Below are positions 20,631 through 32,700 of a DNA stretch of 64,000 nucleotides, piece by piece (within the stretch, counting starts at the first letter, position 1; every line of letters begins with the position of its first letter). Source of the stretch: Euwallacea fornicatus (taxonomy: Eukaryota; Arthropoda; Insecta; Coleoptera; Curculionidae). The translations under genes and the position numbers were made by a program. The stretch covers positions 1,550,001-1,614,000 of the forward strand of contig NC_089578.1 of the NCBI RefSeq assembly GCF_040115645.1, written 5' to 3'. Below the pieces are notes generated by a model. That model did no database searches and had not been told where the DNA came from. It saw only the letters and a program-made list of their open reading frames with translations.

Positions 20631-23099
20631 ATCGCGGGGTCTTTTTGTGTGCTTTAGAAGCGCAAAGTGATACGCAGCCGCTCGATGGTTAATTTGACGA
20701 TACCCATCAACCAGCAACTTGATGGTAACCCGGAACGACCCGATTTCGCTCATGTGTGTTAATGAGCGCTGTCAAGCGGGAGCAAAGAATTTTAACAATT
20801 ACGATAAGGTAAGTCCTCCTCATACATACCTGCCTGCCTCGGTAATGCCTCTAAGCCGTTAACGTAATCCGAACAGGATAAGGGGAGCACTAATGGTTCC
20901 TATCGGCAAAAGTTCACCTGAACACCTCGTATCTGCGACCCGCATCAATTTTGAATAACCGTGAACGTTGCAATAGAATTCGATATGATCATTGACTAAA
21001 ACTACTAACAAATTTATCGAATTCGCGAAAACTTGTCTTATCTAATCAATTATTTACTTAAAATTGTCGTGGTTAAATTGGATAATTTTAACGTCGATTT
21101 CGTTGCGAGGAGTAACACTCAATCACGAAAAAAAATTTCTCTATCCAGGATTTGTTGGTCGCCGATGTCCTCTGAGACCACCGCCGGGTCCCACTGCTGG
21201 TGGTCCCTCGCCATAAGATCACTCGGTACTGCGCCTATCAGGACAAGAGCTAGTCGAATTCAGGGAGTGGTGGACCGAAGGTCCATCTTCCAGACTAAAA
21301 AAAATAATAATAATAAATAATGACCAAATGTATGGGATTATTACGGGGCTCGTGGAGATTCTTTGAGTTCAAGAGTTCAGCAGCTGCGACCGCAACCCGA
21401 ATTGGGAAAAATCGAAAGTTTCCTGTATCTGATCGTGAAGCTGCGTCGGTGACGCTCAAGATAATCCGAAACGAAAAGTTTCGATATTAATATAGGAGTG
21501 GCCGTGTGTACACGGCACGGGCAAACTTGCACGCGCACGCCACTGGATGACGTGTTCGCAGGTACATACGGGCCAGTTTCTCGGTAGAATAAATTATCGG
21601 GCGGATATGAGATAGGAACGGCTGTGTGTCCCTGAAATGGTCGACCAAAAATAACACGGACTTACCTACATCCGATGGGGCTTCGCTTAGGCGCTGCGGG
21701 GCGTCAAAGTTCACAAACTAATATCGGTTTTTTTCGAAATTATCGCTAAACGCTTTGATCGATTCTCACTCACTTTGGAGTGCTACAGAGATTGGAGCGT
21801 GAAAGATCTCCCGTTGACGCATGGAGATATTGAGAATGGCGCGGGGTTCCCAGGCCGAAGTCCGCATTTTTGTTACCCCCTGTACGAATCTCTTAAATTT
21901 TTTCCCCGCCGCAAGCTAATTGCGCTTCGACACTTTTTGCCTCTGGTGAAACTTCCGCCAGACTCACGATTGCTCTGCAAACGAAATTATTTAGGACACT
22001 TTGCAAGTCATCTTTGACGTTTTGCCGGAACCGAACGGGCACTTCTACCGTTTCACCCGCCATCGGACCCGGGAGGCCCAATTTGGTGCCCCACGGCCTC
22101 TTGCGCAACGATCCTCAGCGCCGCTGATGGCTGGAAAATCAGAAAAATCCTTCCGCTCGGAGGAATCGTACCGTGGCGCTCTCTGTTCGTCCAAAATGAA
22201 CGTGAAATCTTATCGAGTTTTCGTTTTAAAAAATTCTGTGTTCGTCACTGGGGCACAGTTTACCCCCGCAAATAACGACGGAGCACCGTGCATATCTCAC
22301 AAAAAGAAATCCAAATTCATACCCACGTCCGCCCTCAAATGAGCGCGGCTCTCATCTGACTGCAGAGGAACGTGGGGCGTGTACTTTAGTGTAAACACAC
22401 TGACCGCTTTTCAGTGCGTTAGATCTTGGCCCCGAGCGGAGCATGCGTGTTCGAAACGGCCATAACCAATCAGGGAAATGCTAGAGCCATCGCTTAACTG
22501 GCCGCAATGAAAGTGACAGGTGACAGCATTAGCTCAGGATGGGGATTCAGACAGGGGCGATTTGCAGCTCGGGAAATCTTTTTTTTGCCGTGAAAAGATA
22601 ATGGCGTGCACGACTCACCTAGAAAGTCTTTAACGCGCTCGGCCTTTTAACACGCGAGGGCTCTCGCATCCGTTTACCGCACGAACGTAATTTGAACGCC
22701 CTCGTATGTAATATTTTGTATTCATGCGTTAAGAGCGGCTTTCGTCACTGCCCACCACTTAGTGGACTAAAAAATTCGAATCACAATAAGGTTCGTTTAA
22801 AGGAACCTTCGCTCGCAATTAATCTCTGAAGTACCAACCAAAGTACAAGTATAATTAAAACGTTTGTATGTTCCTTTTTTAATAACAAAGACGTTAATAA
22901 CGAGCTCTCCCCGGTACTAATCTGAACTTCTGCGCCAAACTGACGTGAACGCTGAAATGGTACCCACGGGATCGAGCTTGACAAGCATCGCTCAACCTAC
23001 GGGAGAATGCAAACAAGAGTACCTTAGGGAACAGTACTATCGCCGCTCCTGTACAATATCTACATCCCACCTAAAACAGGATACGCGGAATCAGCACTA

Positions 23100-23550
23100 T
23101 ACAGGGTGTATCTTCACTACGCGTGAAGATGGATTGGTCAAAGGGGAGCAATAGCGGCCACCGGAATCACCCGATTTAACACCGCTCGACTTTTCTTTGA
23201 GGCTCCATCAAATTAACAATTTGCAAAAATTCGCTGATCAGCGACGGACATTATCAGAGGCCACGCAGCCAATGATCCGCGGGACATCCAAGAGAGCTGA
23301 TCGGGAGGGCTTCAACCCGAAGGACACTCTCCCGCGCAAGAGGTCAAAGCACCGGCTTGGACAACGGATGACCAGAAGGCGGACGCGCTCAAAACCCTCC
23401 CAAAAGTAATAATATACGTAGCAACAGTAATTGGATAGAGCAAATCCAAATGGATCGATATCGTCCGAAACTTGCCACAGTAGCATGAAACAGATCAAAC
23501 AATATGATTAATACTAATTTCTAACTTTGAAACCCTGTATATTTGCCAGC
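23100..23550 (+). mobile_element. Mariner-like element remnant
   Basis: TATACAGGGTGTATC at 23100 and the inverted AAACCCTGTATATT near 23532 look like the two ends. The interior encodes RPPESPDLTPLDFSLR (about 23155-23200), the third catalytic Asp block of a mariner-type transposase. The remaining coding sequence is truncated, so it is a dead, internally deleted copy. Confidence 0.65.
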
Positions 23551-23786
23551 GAGCCAGATAGGGCCCTGTATATTGACGCAACGAATTGACAGGTTTCGTT
23601 CTTTTAAGGGTCCCTCGGCCCTTTAATATGTTAGCGCAGACGGGCAGTAATTCTACGCGTGCGCACCTGCAGGTGGGAGAATAAAGCCAAGTGGATTTAT
23701 AAAAACAGATGTATAATTCTTATAAATAATAACAAAATCTTAAAATAATAATAATATGGACAAACATATACATGCCATGAGTATAT

Positions 23787-26700
23787 CTAGGTGGGAGGGA
23801 TGGCGTGTAAAGATCGCCTCCTCAAAAATATTCGACTACTTGTTGGAAATTGTCGGACTAATAATATCAAGGAAGAAGCTAGAGCTAACTTTACAGGGAG
23901 ATTCTGCCCTCCAGGGAGGCTCACGAAGACAGTCGCTACGGCGGCTGCGCCATCACCTATAAAATACGGAAAATAGAGATGTTTAGCAGTGGGCCCGTAT
24001 CCTACTGGTATATAATCAGCATCATCCCCTTAAGGGATGCGCCACTGGCGGCGCTCGGGACGCTACGTCGAGAATATTGAACGTTAATTAATTATTACTT
24101 TAGTCACAGACGGGAAATTGCACTTACTATCACACTCTTTCTGCATGGCCAAAACCGTTTTGTGGTTATGGGATAAGGAAAATCTTTCCGGGATCACGCG
24201 CACTAGTAACAGCTGATCCCTCTTTAAAGGACAACAAAACGCTCTCGCGTCAGCTAATAGTTAATTTAGCGAACATCTCCGTTAGCAGCTACAGCGGTTA
24301 ACAGCGCCTTTAAAAAGACGTTACAATGTCTCAGTTAAGACAGTTGAGATCTTCGCATCTCATGCGACAAATTGAGGTCGGAAGATCTGAATGGCCACTT
24401 TTGGAGCCTTTGAAAGCGTTTATTCATCTAGCTGCAGCCTTGTAAACAACCAAGACGTAAGCGCGGTCGTTCAGTGTGCAGCGGCGGCCTGAACTTGGGC
24501 AGAAATCCCGAATTAACCAGAACAAGTCAGTTCTTCGTGAATAACCCAAATATCTCGCTTCAGAAATCATCCAAAAAAAGTGTGTTTGTCTCGCACGTTT
24601 CCCCCAGCATTTGGATTAAACTACAAACCTGTGGGTTCGATGGCAACGGGTCTGACGTCATAATGGGCGTTCTTCTTGCCATTGGGCATCCTCGTGTTGA
24701 GGTCCAACGTGGCACAGGCGAAGGGGCGTTTGGCCATGTGGAGCATCTCGACAACATGGCGACGGCGCGCGTGTCGCGCATCAGCCGCCTGTTTGGCTTT
24801 CCAGGCGACCACACAGGCGGCCAGAAAGAGGAAGAAAACGGAAAAGAAAACGGAAAAGAAGACGAATAAGTCGATGTGAAGCTGATCTTGTCGGGAAAAC
24901 ACAACCCCGTAGGATGCTTGCTGGTCGTCGGCCGACTGCAGGATCAGGAAGAAACGTGTGGTTTCCAGCTTGTGATTTTCCTAAACGTAATTTTCCGGTG
25001 AGTAATATACACAGGTATCACTAGGTCAAGTGAAAACATACGTATTGGAAAAGCGGGAAAAGGATTGCATAAGGTTTAATATGCCTCTAACAAAGACCAA
25101 GCGGGTTGCGAGACTACCGGCAGACGTGAGCAAAGTCAGTCCCAAGTTACCACATCTCTCACCGTTTCCAAATTATTACAAATATACCTATTAGTGACAT
25201 AAAAAAAAAATCGTTGCCAAAGAGGCCGCGGAATCGATAGTGATCTAAACGGCGAAGCGGAGACCCCGCCCGGACTGACTCCTCCCACTTCGTTAGGTTA
25301 ATTCCTCAACTCCTACTTCTACATAGCTGTGTGTTTTTCAATAGCTCTTTGCCTATACGAAGTAGCGTTAGAGTATGTCAAAATCGCAAAGCAGACCATT
25401 GTGGTCCACACTGTCAAATGCCTTATCAACGCCAGTAAATGTACTTGCCGACCTAACGTTTAGATGTGTTAGTGGTACGTTACTCGTCAGAACGCAGTAG
25501 GTAGCGTTGTTCGGCTTAAAGCCAAATCGATAGATTGGCGTATGCTTGAAAGCTGCTTTTAACTGTGAGCGCAAAACCCTCCCTTAGTACCGGGAATAAT
25601 CTAAGTGGTCAGAACAGTAGCCTATCTCATGATTTACACGGATCACACCTCAGGCAATGTAATAACCAATCGGGCTTCCAGACTCGTAACCGTCAAAATA
25701 GTTCGTGGTTGGACGATCGTGATGTAGGTGCGAAGCCCCGTGGCTTCTTTACTGATGTGAAGGTCCTCGGATCTCAATGTGCCATTTTCAAAGGCCCTAG
25801 AAGGGAACTGGTTCAAAAAAGTCCAAATTTACTATTATTGATACCAAACCGGTAATTCTCATTCAAGCGAATGTCATTCAGTCCGGTGGTGACGTTCGGG
25901 AACGCCACGTAAGTATCGTCATGGGTGCTCATAAAAACATTTAGTTTCCCGAATGTGACGTCAATGACGATTCTAATGTCTACGTTCATGAACCGGGGCT
26001 GGATGACGAAGAATACCAATTCTCCTGGGTTCAGTGGTTTCGGACTTTTGCATTCATCTGAAAAGTTAAATGAAATTTTGGCATTAGTATAGTGCGCCAA
26101 TCACTAATATGCTCTCGAATTTGAACTCCACTCTAGTTTCCATAGAAACAAAGAATCTCGCCATTATTAAAATTTAATTTAAATATTTACGTGGAAATTA
26201 GCTTGAAGTTGCAGCTAATAATGCATTAATGATTTGATCTTTAAGAGACACATCGCCCATCAGCTGTCAACTTTAGCTGCCGGCTAATTTCCAGAGAAAT
26301 TTTGGAATAAAGCGTGGACATGGACCGTACTTAGTCTCTACGGAAATTGGCTTCGTGTCAAACTTAACTGAATAGTAGCAATTTGGCCCTTAATGAAATA
26401 AAATAGAACTTGACTTCAGCATTCCACTTACCGATGGATTTGGCATCGAAACACATTTTGTTGTCAACTGACATTTGCCTGTAACACTGCCGGCCTCTAG
26501 TCGGGGTACCCAAGAACCCCTCACGACACCTGGAGCATTGGACCTAAGACATAACAGACACATGTGTCCTGTGGTCCAAGGAACAGCGTCCCTTAGGACT
26601 ATTTGTAATTGAAAGCAGGGACGCTCCAACGACTGATTTCAGTTTCTTTGTGGGCGTTTTGACGTCACGCAGATGGAATTATTATCGATCAAACGTGGAG

Positions 26701-29700
26701 GAAGGTGATTCTCCCCCTCATCAAATGCGTTCACCTCGTAGGGCACCAATTGGCGGTCAAAGTACTCGACTTTCCATTGACATTACTTAGGAAGTATCCG
26801 AAAGAACTTGTCTAAGCCTTTCTACGAATTTCGAAAATATGGCCGCGTTCATCCAATTTCCTTATTCGGAATTTTCGTTTGATAACCCTTAGAAAGCTCG
26901 AATATTTGATTTTCCACCTCTTGGTTAAGTAAGGATTGGGAACTGGGGGAACGTTTAATGGAGGAAGTCGGAACGTGGGGCGCCCTTACCTGCCAGCAGG
27001 GCTGCGCCAAGTTTCTGCCCTGGCCGCACTCGTCGCTGACAGTATTATTCTGACAGTCACATTGATCGCCGGTAACCGCGTCGCAAATTGACCCGTGGCC
27101 GTGGCAGTCGCAGGGCCGACAGGGGCCACGCAGCTCTTCCGAACCCCTGAAATTTCCCGGGATGCACTTTTCGCACCTCTCCCCGGTGGTGTTATTGGAA
27201 CATCTGAAAATATTGGAAAATTTTCATTGTTTATTGATGGAGGAACCTCGCAGCCAAGTTAAACTATCTAAACCATACACGGGGCGTCCCAGAAATAAGT
27301 GCCGTGATTTAGTATAATGGCAACGACTTCTGTCAAATAAGTCATTTTTTTAATCCGGTATTTTTACCTGTTAAGGCCCCTCTATGGCTCCGCTCATGGA
27401 TTTAAAAAAAAATCCAAATACGCACTGGATATTTTGTTGATGTTTTTTTTATCGTAGTTTTTACTAACCGGGAGTCAAGGCCGAAGCACCACAAGGCTTT
27501 ATTGTTTACAATTGATAATATTGAGGAATTTTCGTGTAAAATGCCGCTTTTTACATATAACGAATGCGCCGATTCGGTGTTAGCATATGGGGAATCTCGG
27601 GGAAATTCAAATCGGGCTCGTGGGATTTATACAGAGTGTCCGTTTTACGAGCTCAACCATGGCGATCTGGGTCATTCGAGGAGACACGAGGTCGGTAAAA
27701 TCGCGCATTTTCAAGCTTTGTAAGATGCCGTTTGGAGAATCACGAAATTCCGATTACTTCCGGAAAAATCCGGAAAAATTTCAAAAAAAGGTTTTTACTT
27801 TTTCCCTCTCCCCATTTGGAGAGATAATCGAAAGTGGCTGGCACATTTTCGCAGTCGCCTCTTCTCCTCGACAACACGACTGCGTCAAATCGGGAATCCG
27901 ACGTTTCGACTTTCCGGAACCATCATCAACTTTATTTCATCCTACGGGCGCCATCTCGGATTTTCAAATTTTCGGATTCAGCCCTTTTCCCCATCGCGAC
28001 GAACGTATCGCGTGTTAAGATTCGGACCTGCCGTTTAATGGAAATACCACGAATCCTGTTTTGGCAAAGGACCCTTTGGTTTTTTTTGTAAATGTAAATT
28101 TTTCAAAGCGAAGACAAAAACCCCCGGACCAACGAAATATAAACCTACAAAAGGTATTGACAGTTTTTAAATGACGAGCTAAATCGTTTGTTGGAAGACG
28201 TTTCGCTGGAAATTCGTGGAAACACGTGGTATTTTCGTGACGGTGCTCCTTGCCACGAGGCCCGAATTGCGCGAGAATGGTCAAACGAGCACCGCCCCAG
28301 TAGGGTGGATTGGTCGAAGTGGTTCTGTTGCGTGGCCCGATCGACCTCCAGATTTAGGTCCTTGCGATTTTTATTTGTGGGGCCAAATGAGACGGATAGC
28401 GTAATTTACTCCAGTTGATGCAATCGAGGAACTACGAGGACGCGTTGAAAATGCCGTCAGAACGATTCGCAACGATGGGGAAACGTTACTGAGGGCAGAA
28501 GGAAATTTCCGATTCAAGCAATTATGCTTTGAGAACAATTGTTGGATTTGTTAAGTTACAAATCCACGGGCAAAACCCGAATCTAAATAGTAATAGATCA
28601 ATAATAATTTCGGCCTGGGTTGACTCACATTGTATACGCACCGAGCTGATTCACGTGTATATAAAAAGGGAAATATTTCTTGTAATCTTTCACGATGCTC
28701 GTACCGCAGTTGTGCTTCTGCCGTCTATAGGTAAAGTCGGTCGGTTAGTGCGTTCTCGTTTTGTGAATCCCAATTTCCACTAAATACAGTAAGTAACATT
28801 AATTTTTGCACACTTACGTTTCTAGTAAATATACACAGAGAAAGGAAATGAATATTTATTATGGATATATTATTTTTTGATTAACATTAGGAATCTCATT
28901 AACATAAATATTAACACCAAAGCCCGGAATGAATAACTTAAAAACAGGCCTGGTTAACAGGAACTCAAAATATATATATGAGTGTCACTCGAACACTCCT
29001 GAAATACTGGAAAATTTCCTTCTGGATGCTCAGTAATGGTTGGTTTAGTACTTCGCGTGACCACCTACAGCGTCTATGACTGCTCTCAGTCTTCGTGGCA
29101 TAGAAGAAACTAACTTTTCCAAATAGCCAAGTGGTGTTTTTCCCCGTTCCTTTTTCAGGCCCCCTTGCAGTTCTTTCAAGTTTGACACGTACTTCCCTGT
29201 CCAAACATTCCCACAGGCGCTCAAAGGGATTAAGGTCTGGGGATTGGGGTGGCGTTGCGATCGCTTTTGGGCAGTTGCACGAGAGCCATTCTCACTTTGT
29301 GCTTGGGATCGTTATCCTGGCAGAACTGAAATCCGCCCAAGATCCCTAATTTTTCCGCACTGGGTCGCAGATTCTTTTCCGGAGTATCAATGTGCTGCAA
29401 TATACACCGTTTCCAAACTCTTTTCCGCTACCATGTGTTGTCAATTTCATCGCTGCCATCACTTCCTGAATTTACTATTAAATTCTCTACCACCAAATCC
29501 ACGTTTGGTGCTTTTTCCATATAAAAAATTTCAATGTCCTTCGCTCGTTGACATCATGGTTTTTCCGCTTTTCTTCAGAAAATTAAGAAAAAAGTTCGTC
29601 GCATAATCTATCCACATCTCTAAAATTAAAATTGTCACATTTTTGTCGGCCGCGTGCCGTTTCAAGGACGCCCGCACTAACTCTATGGGATTTAAGTCTG

Positions 29701-32700
29701 GACGATAAGGAGGAAGTCGTGCCTGCTTGAGCCATTCATTAGTCTATCACGTACGTTTTATACTAGGGTTTGTGCAATTTTACTAAACTGTATAGCTTTG
29801 CCTTTAACATATCATGTGTAATTCTTTTATTATGTAAATTATGTAAATAATAATAGTATATTTCTCTCTCTGAGCCACTCCGCCATTTCTTGGTAGATTT
29901 GGAATGAGTTTCTCTTGGAGCCATTTTTTGTAATTGGTATAATTCATTTCGTCGTGATAATCGCCGGACTTGTTGCCAGATTTAAATATGAAATACGCGT
30001 TCTTCACAAAGCCCGTTTCGCCACCTGCAAGCACAACTATCACCTCTACCTCTACCCTCACTATCGACCTTTTGAAATTGGTGTTTGAAAGCACCGATTG
30101 GAATTGTCACCCCCAACTTTTTCCATGAGCGTGTGAGGAATGAATATATGTTTCTTCCGTGTGAATTATAGGTAGATGTCCTGTTCGGTAACGTTTCATG
30201 TATCTATGAAAATTTGTTCGAAATGCCTGTATGTCTGGGTTTTCCATGAGAATTTTGCGATTCGTTTTCGTTGTCCTCCAGCGGAGTCCCATATTCCTTA
30301 TAACATTTCTCAATGTTTCTCGCGAGCCTGTATAATTGTACTCTTTTACAAATTTATTATGTATGCGGCGAAGAGTTGAAACTCGCTTTCAGTAACATAA
30401 AGCTGTATTATATAACGACGAAGTACTGTTTTATCACCATCGTCTAAATTAGATTTTAGGAATTGTTTTCGTCGTTTCATGATAAGCGTCGAAAACCACG
30501 TGGAAGAGCCTTCTATATCTTCCACTTGCTTAGCAATTCGTCTTATAGAAGCTATGCTCACTCCAGTCGCTAAGACTACGCGTTCCTGAACTTTTTGAAA
30601 GTCCTTAACAGGACTGTTTTGTGCTGCTTCCTTTTGCATAAAAAATAACATTTGCGACTACCACCCTAGCTTGACCCGATAACACTTTACCACCTAAATT
30701 TGAACTAAAAGACGCCATTGCACCTCTCTGCGAAATGCTTAAACAGTTTAAAAATATTTGTTGTCTCATTACTTTTTTCAACCACTGTAAGTCGTACGGT
30801 ACTTCGCTCGGCGATGATAAATACCAAAATAATGACTATTTTTTATAGGCTGTTTAGTACGCATCGGCAGGCGGTGATAAATATCGATTTTTCATGTATT
30901 AAGCTATTCTGCTAAGTTCTGTGCGAAGGATCCGAAATAGGATAAACAATTTTAGATGCCGTAAACGGGTAACGGAATTATAATAAATCTTTTAATGAAT
31001 TGAACTGGAAAACTATGCCTCTTACGCAAAAAAATTACTTGAAAATAATGTTACTTTTTACAAGTTCCATTGTCGATTCAAATTATGGCACTTATTTCTG
31101 GGACACCTTGTATATGTATATGTGAAAGAAAACAATCTGATAAATCCATATTTGAGACAGAGGGCACCTATCCGATCATAGACCATTTAAAGCATGCCAA
31201 CGACGTCAACTTATAATATTAAAGCTCGATGATGTTATCGAACTTGCCATCTTCGATGCTATAAATTGTCAGGCTTAGTTTCTGTTAAATGCTCCATTTT
31301 GAGGCCGAATAACCAATATTGAATTATCGACAATTGGTTCAAAATACTGGTCATACCGTAAACAACGGGCGACAGTCTTCGGCCCTACAGTCAAAGTTGC
31401 AAGTAATGTTTCCTTGTCGACATAGTCGCTGGGTTGAATCCCATCGGCTGGGTCAACACAATACGTTGAGTGGCCATGGCAATACTCCATGCACGGCACG
31501 CATGGCGTTCTATTGGCAGGATCGCCGACGAATAATGGTTTACAATATTGACAGCGGTCGCCCTGGAAAACACATAATTTTGCGTACAAATTGAGTATCA
31601 GTCAAACGGTTAATTTACCATGGTATTATTATAACACTCGATGCAGGAATCCAACTTATCGGGTCCTTCGCAGTTCGAATGGCCATTGCAGAGACACTGA
31701 ATGGAGCAATTAGCACCAACATATCCGAAATCGCACTCACATTGGGAAGGTGCGACACATCGACCACGAACGCAACCTGTGTAGTTACATCGAAATTTAA
31801 AAGTTTACTTGGGGGCTCCAACATAAAATATGACGACTAAAAAAGACCTCAGTGCGCGCGCATCAAAAGCATATTAAGAAAAGAAGGTCTGATGAAGTAA
31901 AGGTCTCCATTAATCGCCGGGCAAATAAAATATGTAACTCACCTTGCAAGCAAACCGGTTCGCACCCTGCAGGTCCAGCTTTGTAACCTTCCCCACATTT
32001 GCATTCATAACCGTCGTCTAAGTCTACGCAAATCTCTGATTCGTCCGCACAGTTGTGATGTCCATTTAAGCACTCGTTTTCCTTGGGACACTTCACATAG
32101 TGCCAAGAATATTGTAGGGTGACGTTTGCAATTATATCGCCTTGTTCAGCTTCACTTTCCTACGAAGCATTGCAATCGCAAAAATAACGATCACGCCACC
32201 AAAATATAACTTACCAGCAAGTTCTGATTCTCGTCCATAACCTTGAAACAATCCCCTTTCATGGGTCTTTGGCTGTTCCCTTCCGCGCATATTCCTTCCC
32301 CGCCCTCTCCGGGTGCTGCACACCACCCGCAGGGGCCGTGCCGTAAACAGCTGGCGCACTGGGTGAAGGCATGACATGGCTCCGGGCAATGAGAAGAATC
32401 GTTCTCTTCGAGAACCAATCCACACACACCTCCCGCACAATAAGCGGATTGGGAGGCGGAACTTATACATTCACGCAAATGAGTTGACCAATGGCAGCCC
32501 GGGGCCGTAAGACAATTGACACATGTTTGGTGAGAGGTGCAGGCCGCAGGGCAGACGCCTATAATAGGCGTTGCCTGACTTGTTGGTTCATGATTCGTAA
32601 TAGCTAGAAGGAGAGGAATCCTTCAATAACTTATCATTGAGCATTGTGTAAATGACAACTTACAAACTTCGCATTTCTTTCGAGAAATATTCCATTCGCA

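Larger units (their letters stand above)
17892..23786. other. Gene-poor spacer between the SID-1-like gene and Megf8
   Basis: About 5.9 kb without a confident gene. It contains the SID-1-like promoter, an ACAGAGTGGCCCAGAAAA motif (18252) like the one at 6253, a transposon-end motif TACAGGGTGTATG (20122), a 25-bp minisatellite (20384-20630) and a mariner remnant (23.1-23.55 kb). A small exon-like stretch at 19780-19846 (ATG, 22 codons starting MDNCKEELEDRL, then a GTGAGC donor) has no visible continuation. Confidence 0.55.
27276..31114 (+). mobile_element. Mariner-type transposon with matching TIRs, host of a nested insertion cluster
   Basis: The left end (27276-27310) and the reverse complement of the right end (31080-31114) share 29 of 35 bases, including the identical core GTCCCAGAAATAAGTGCC. 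All six differences are transitions. The unit lies wholly inside a Megf8 intron and has its own decayed transposase (27541-28545, +). It also carries two unrelated DDE transposase relics in opposite orientation (28965-29520 and 29804-30651), which explains its unusual 3.8-kb length. Confidence 0.8.

Noticed and set aside
20277..20753. 158-residue ORF on the minus strand, Pro/Leu/Tyr rich
   Set aside because: It is the translation of the 25-bp minisatellite; the period is not a multiple of three and the peptide simply cycles through frames.
23756..23962. 68-residue ORF on the plus strand
   Set aside because: Antisense shadow of the last Megf8 exon, which has splice context and conserved protein sequence on the minus strand.
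31275..31356. Continuation of the Megf8 laminin-EGF exon to a stop at about 31275
   Set aside because: A GT donor at 31356 splices to 27203 and restores the RCSNNTTGERCEKC laminin-EGF sequence, so the stop is intronic.
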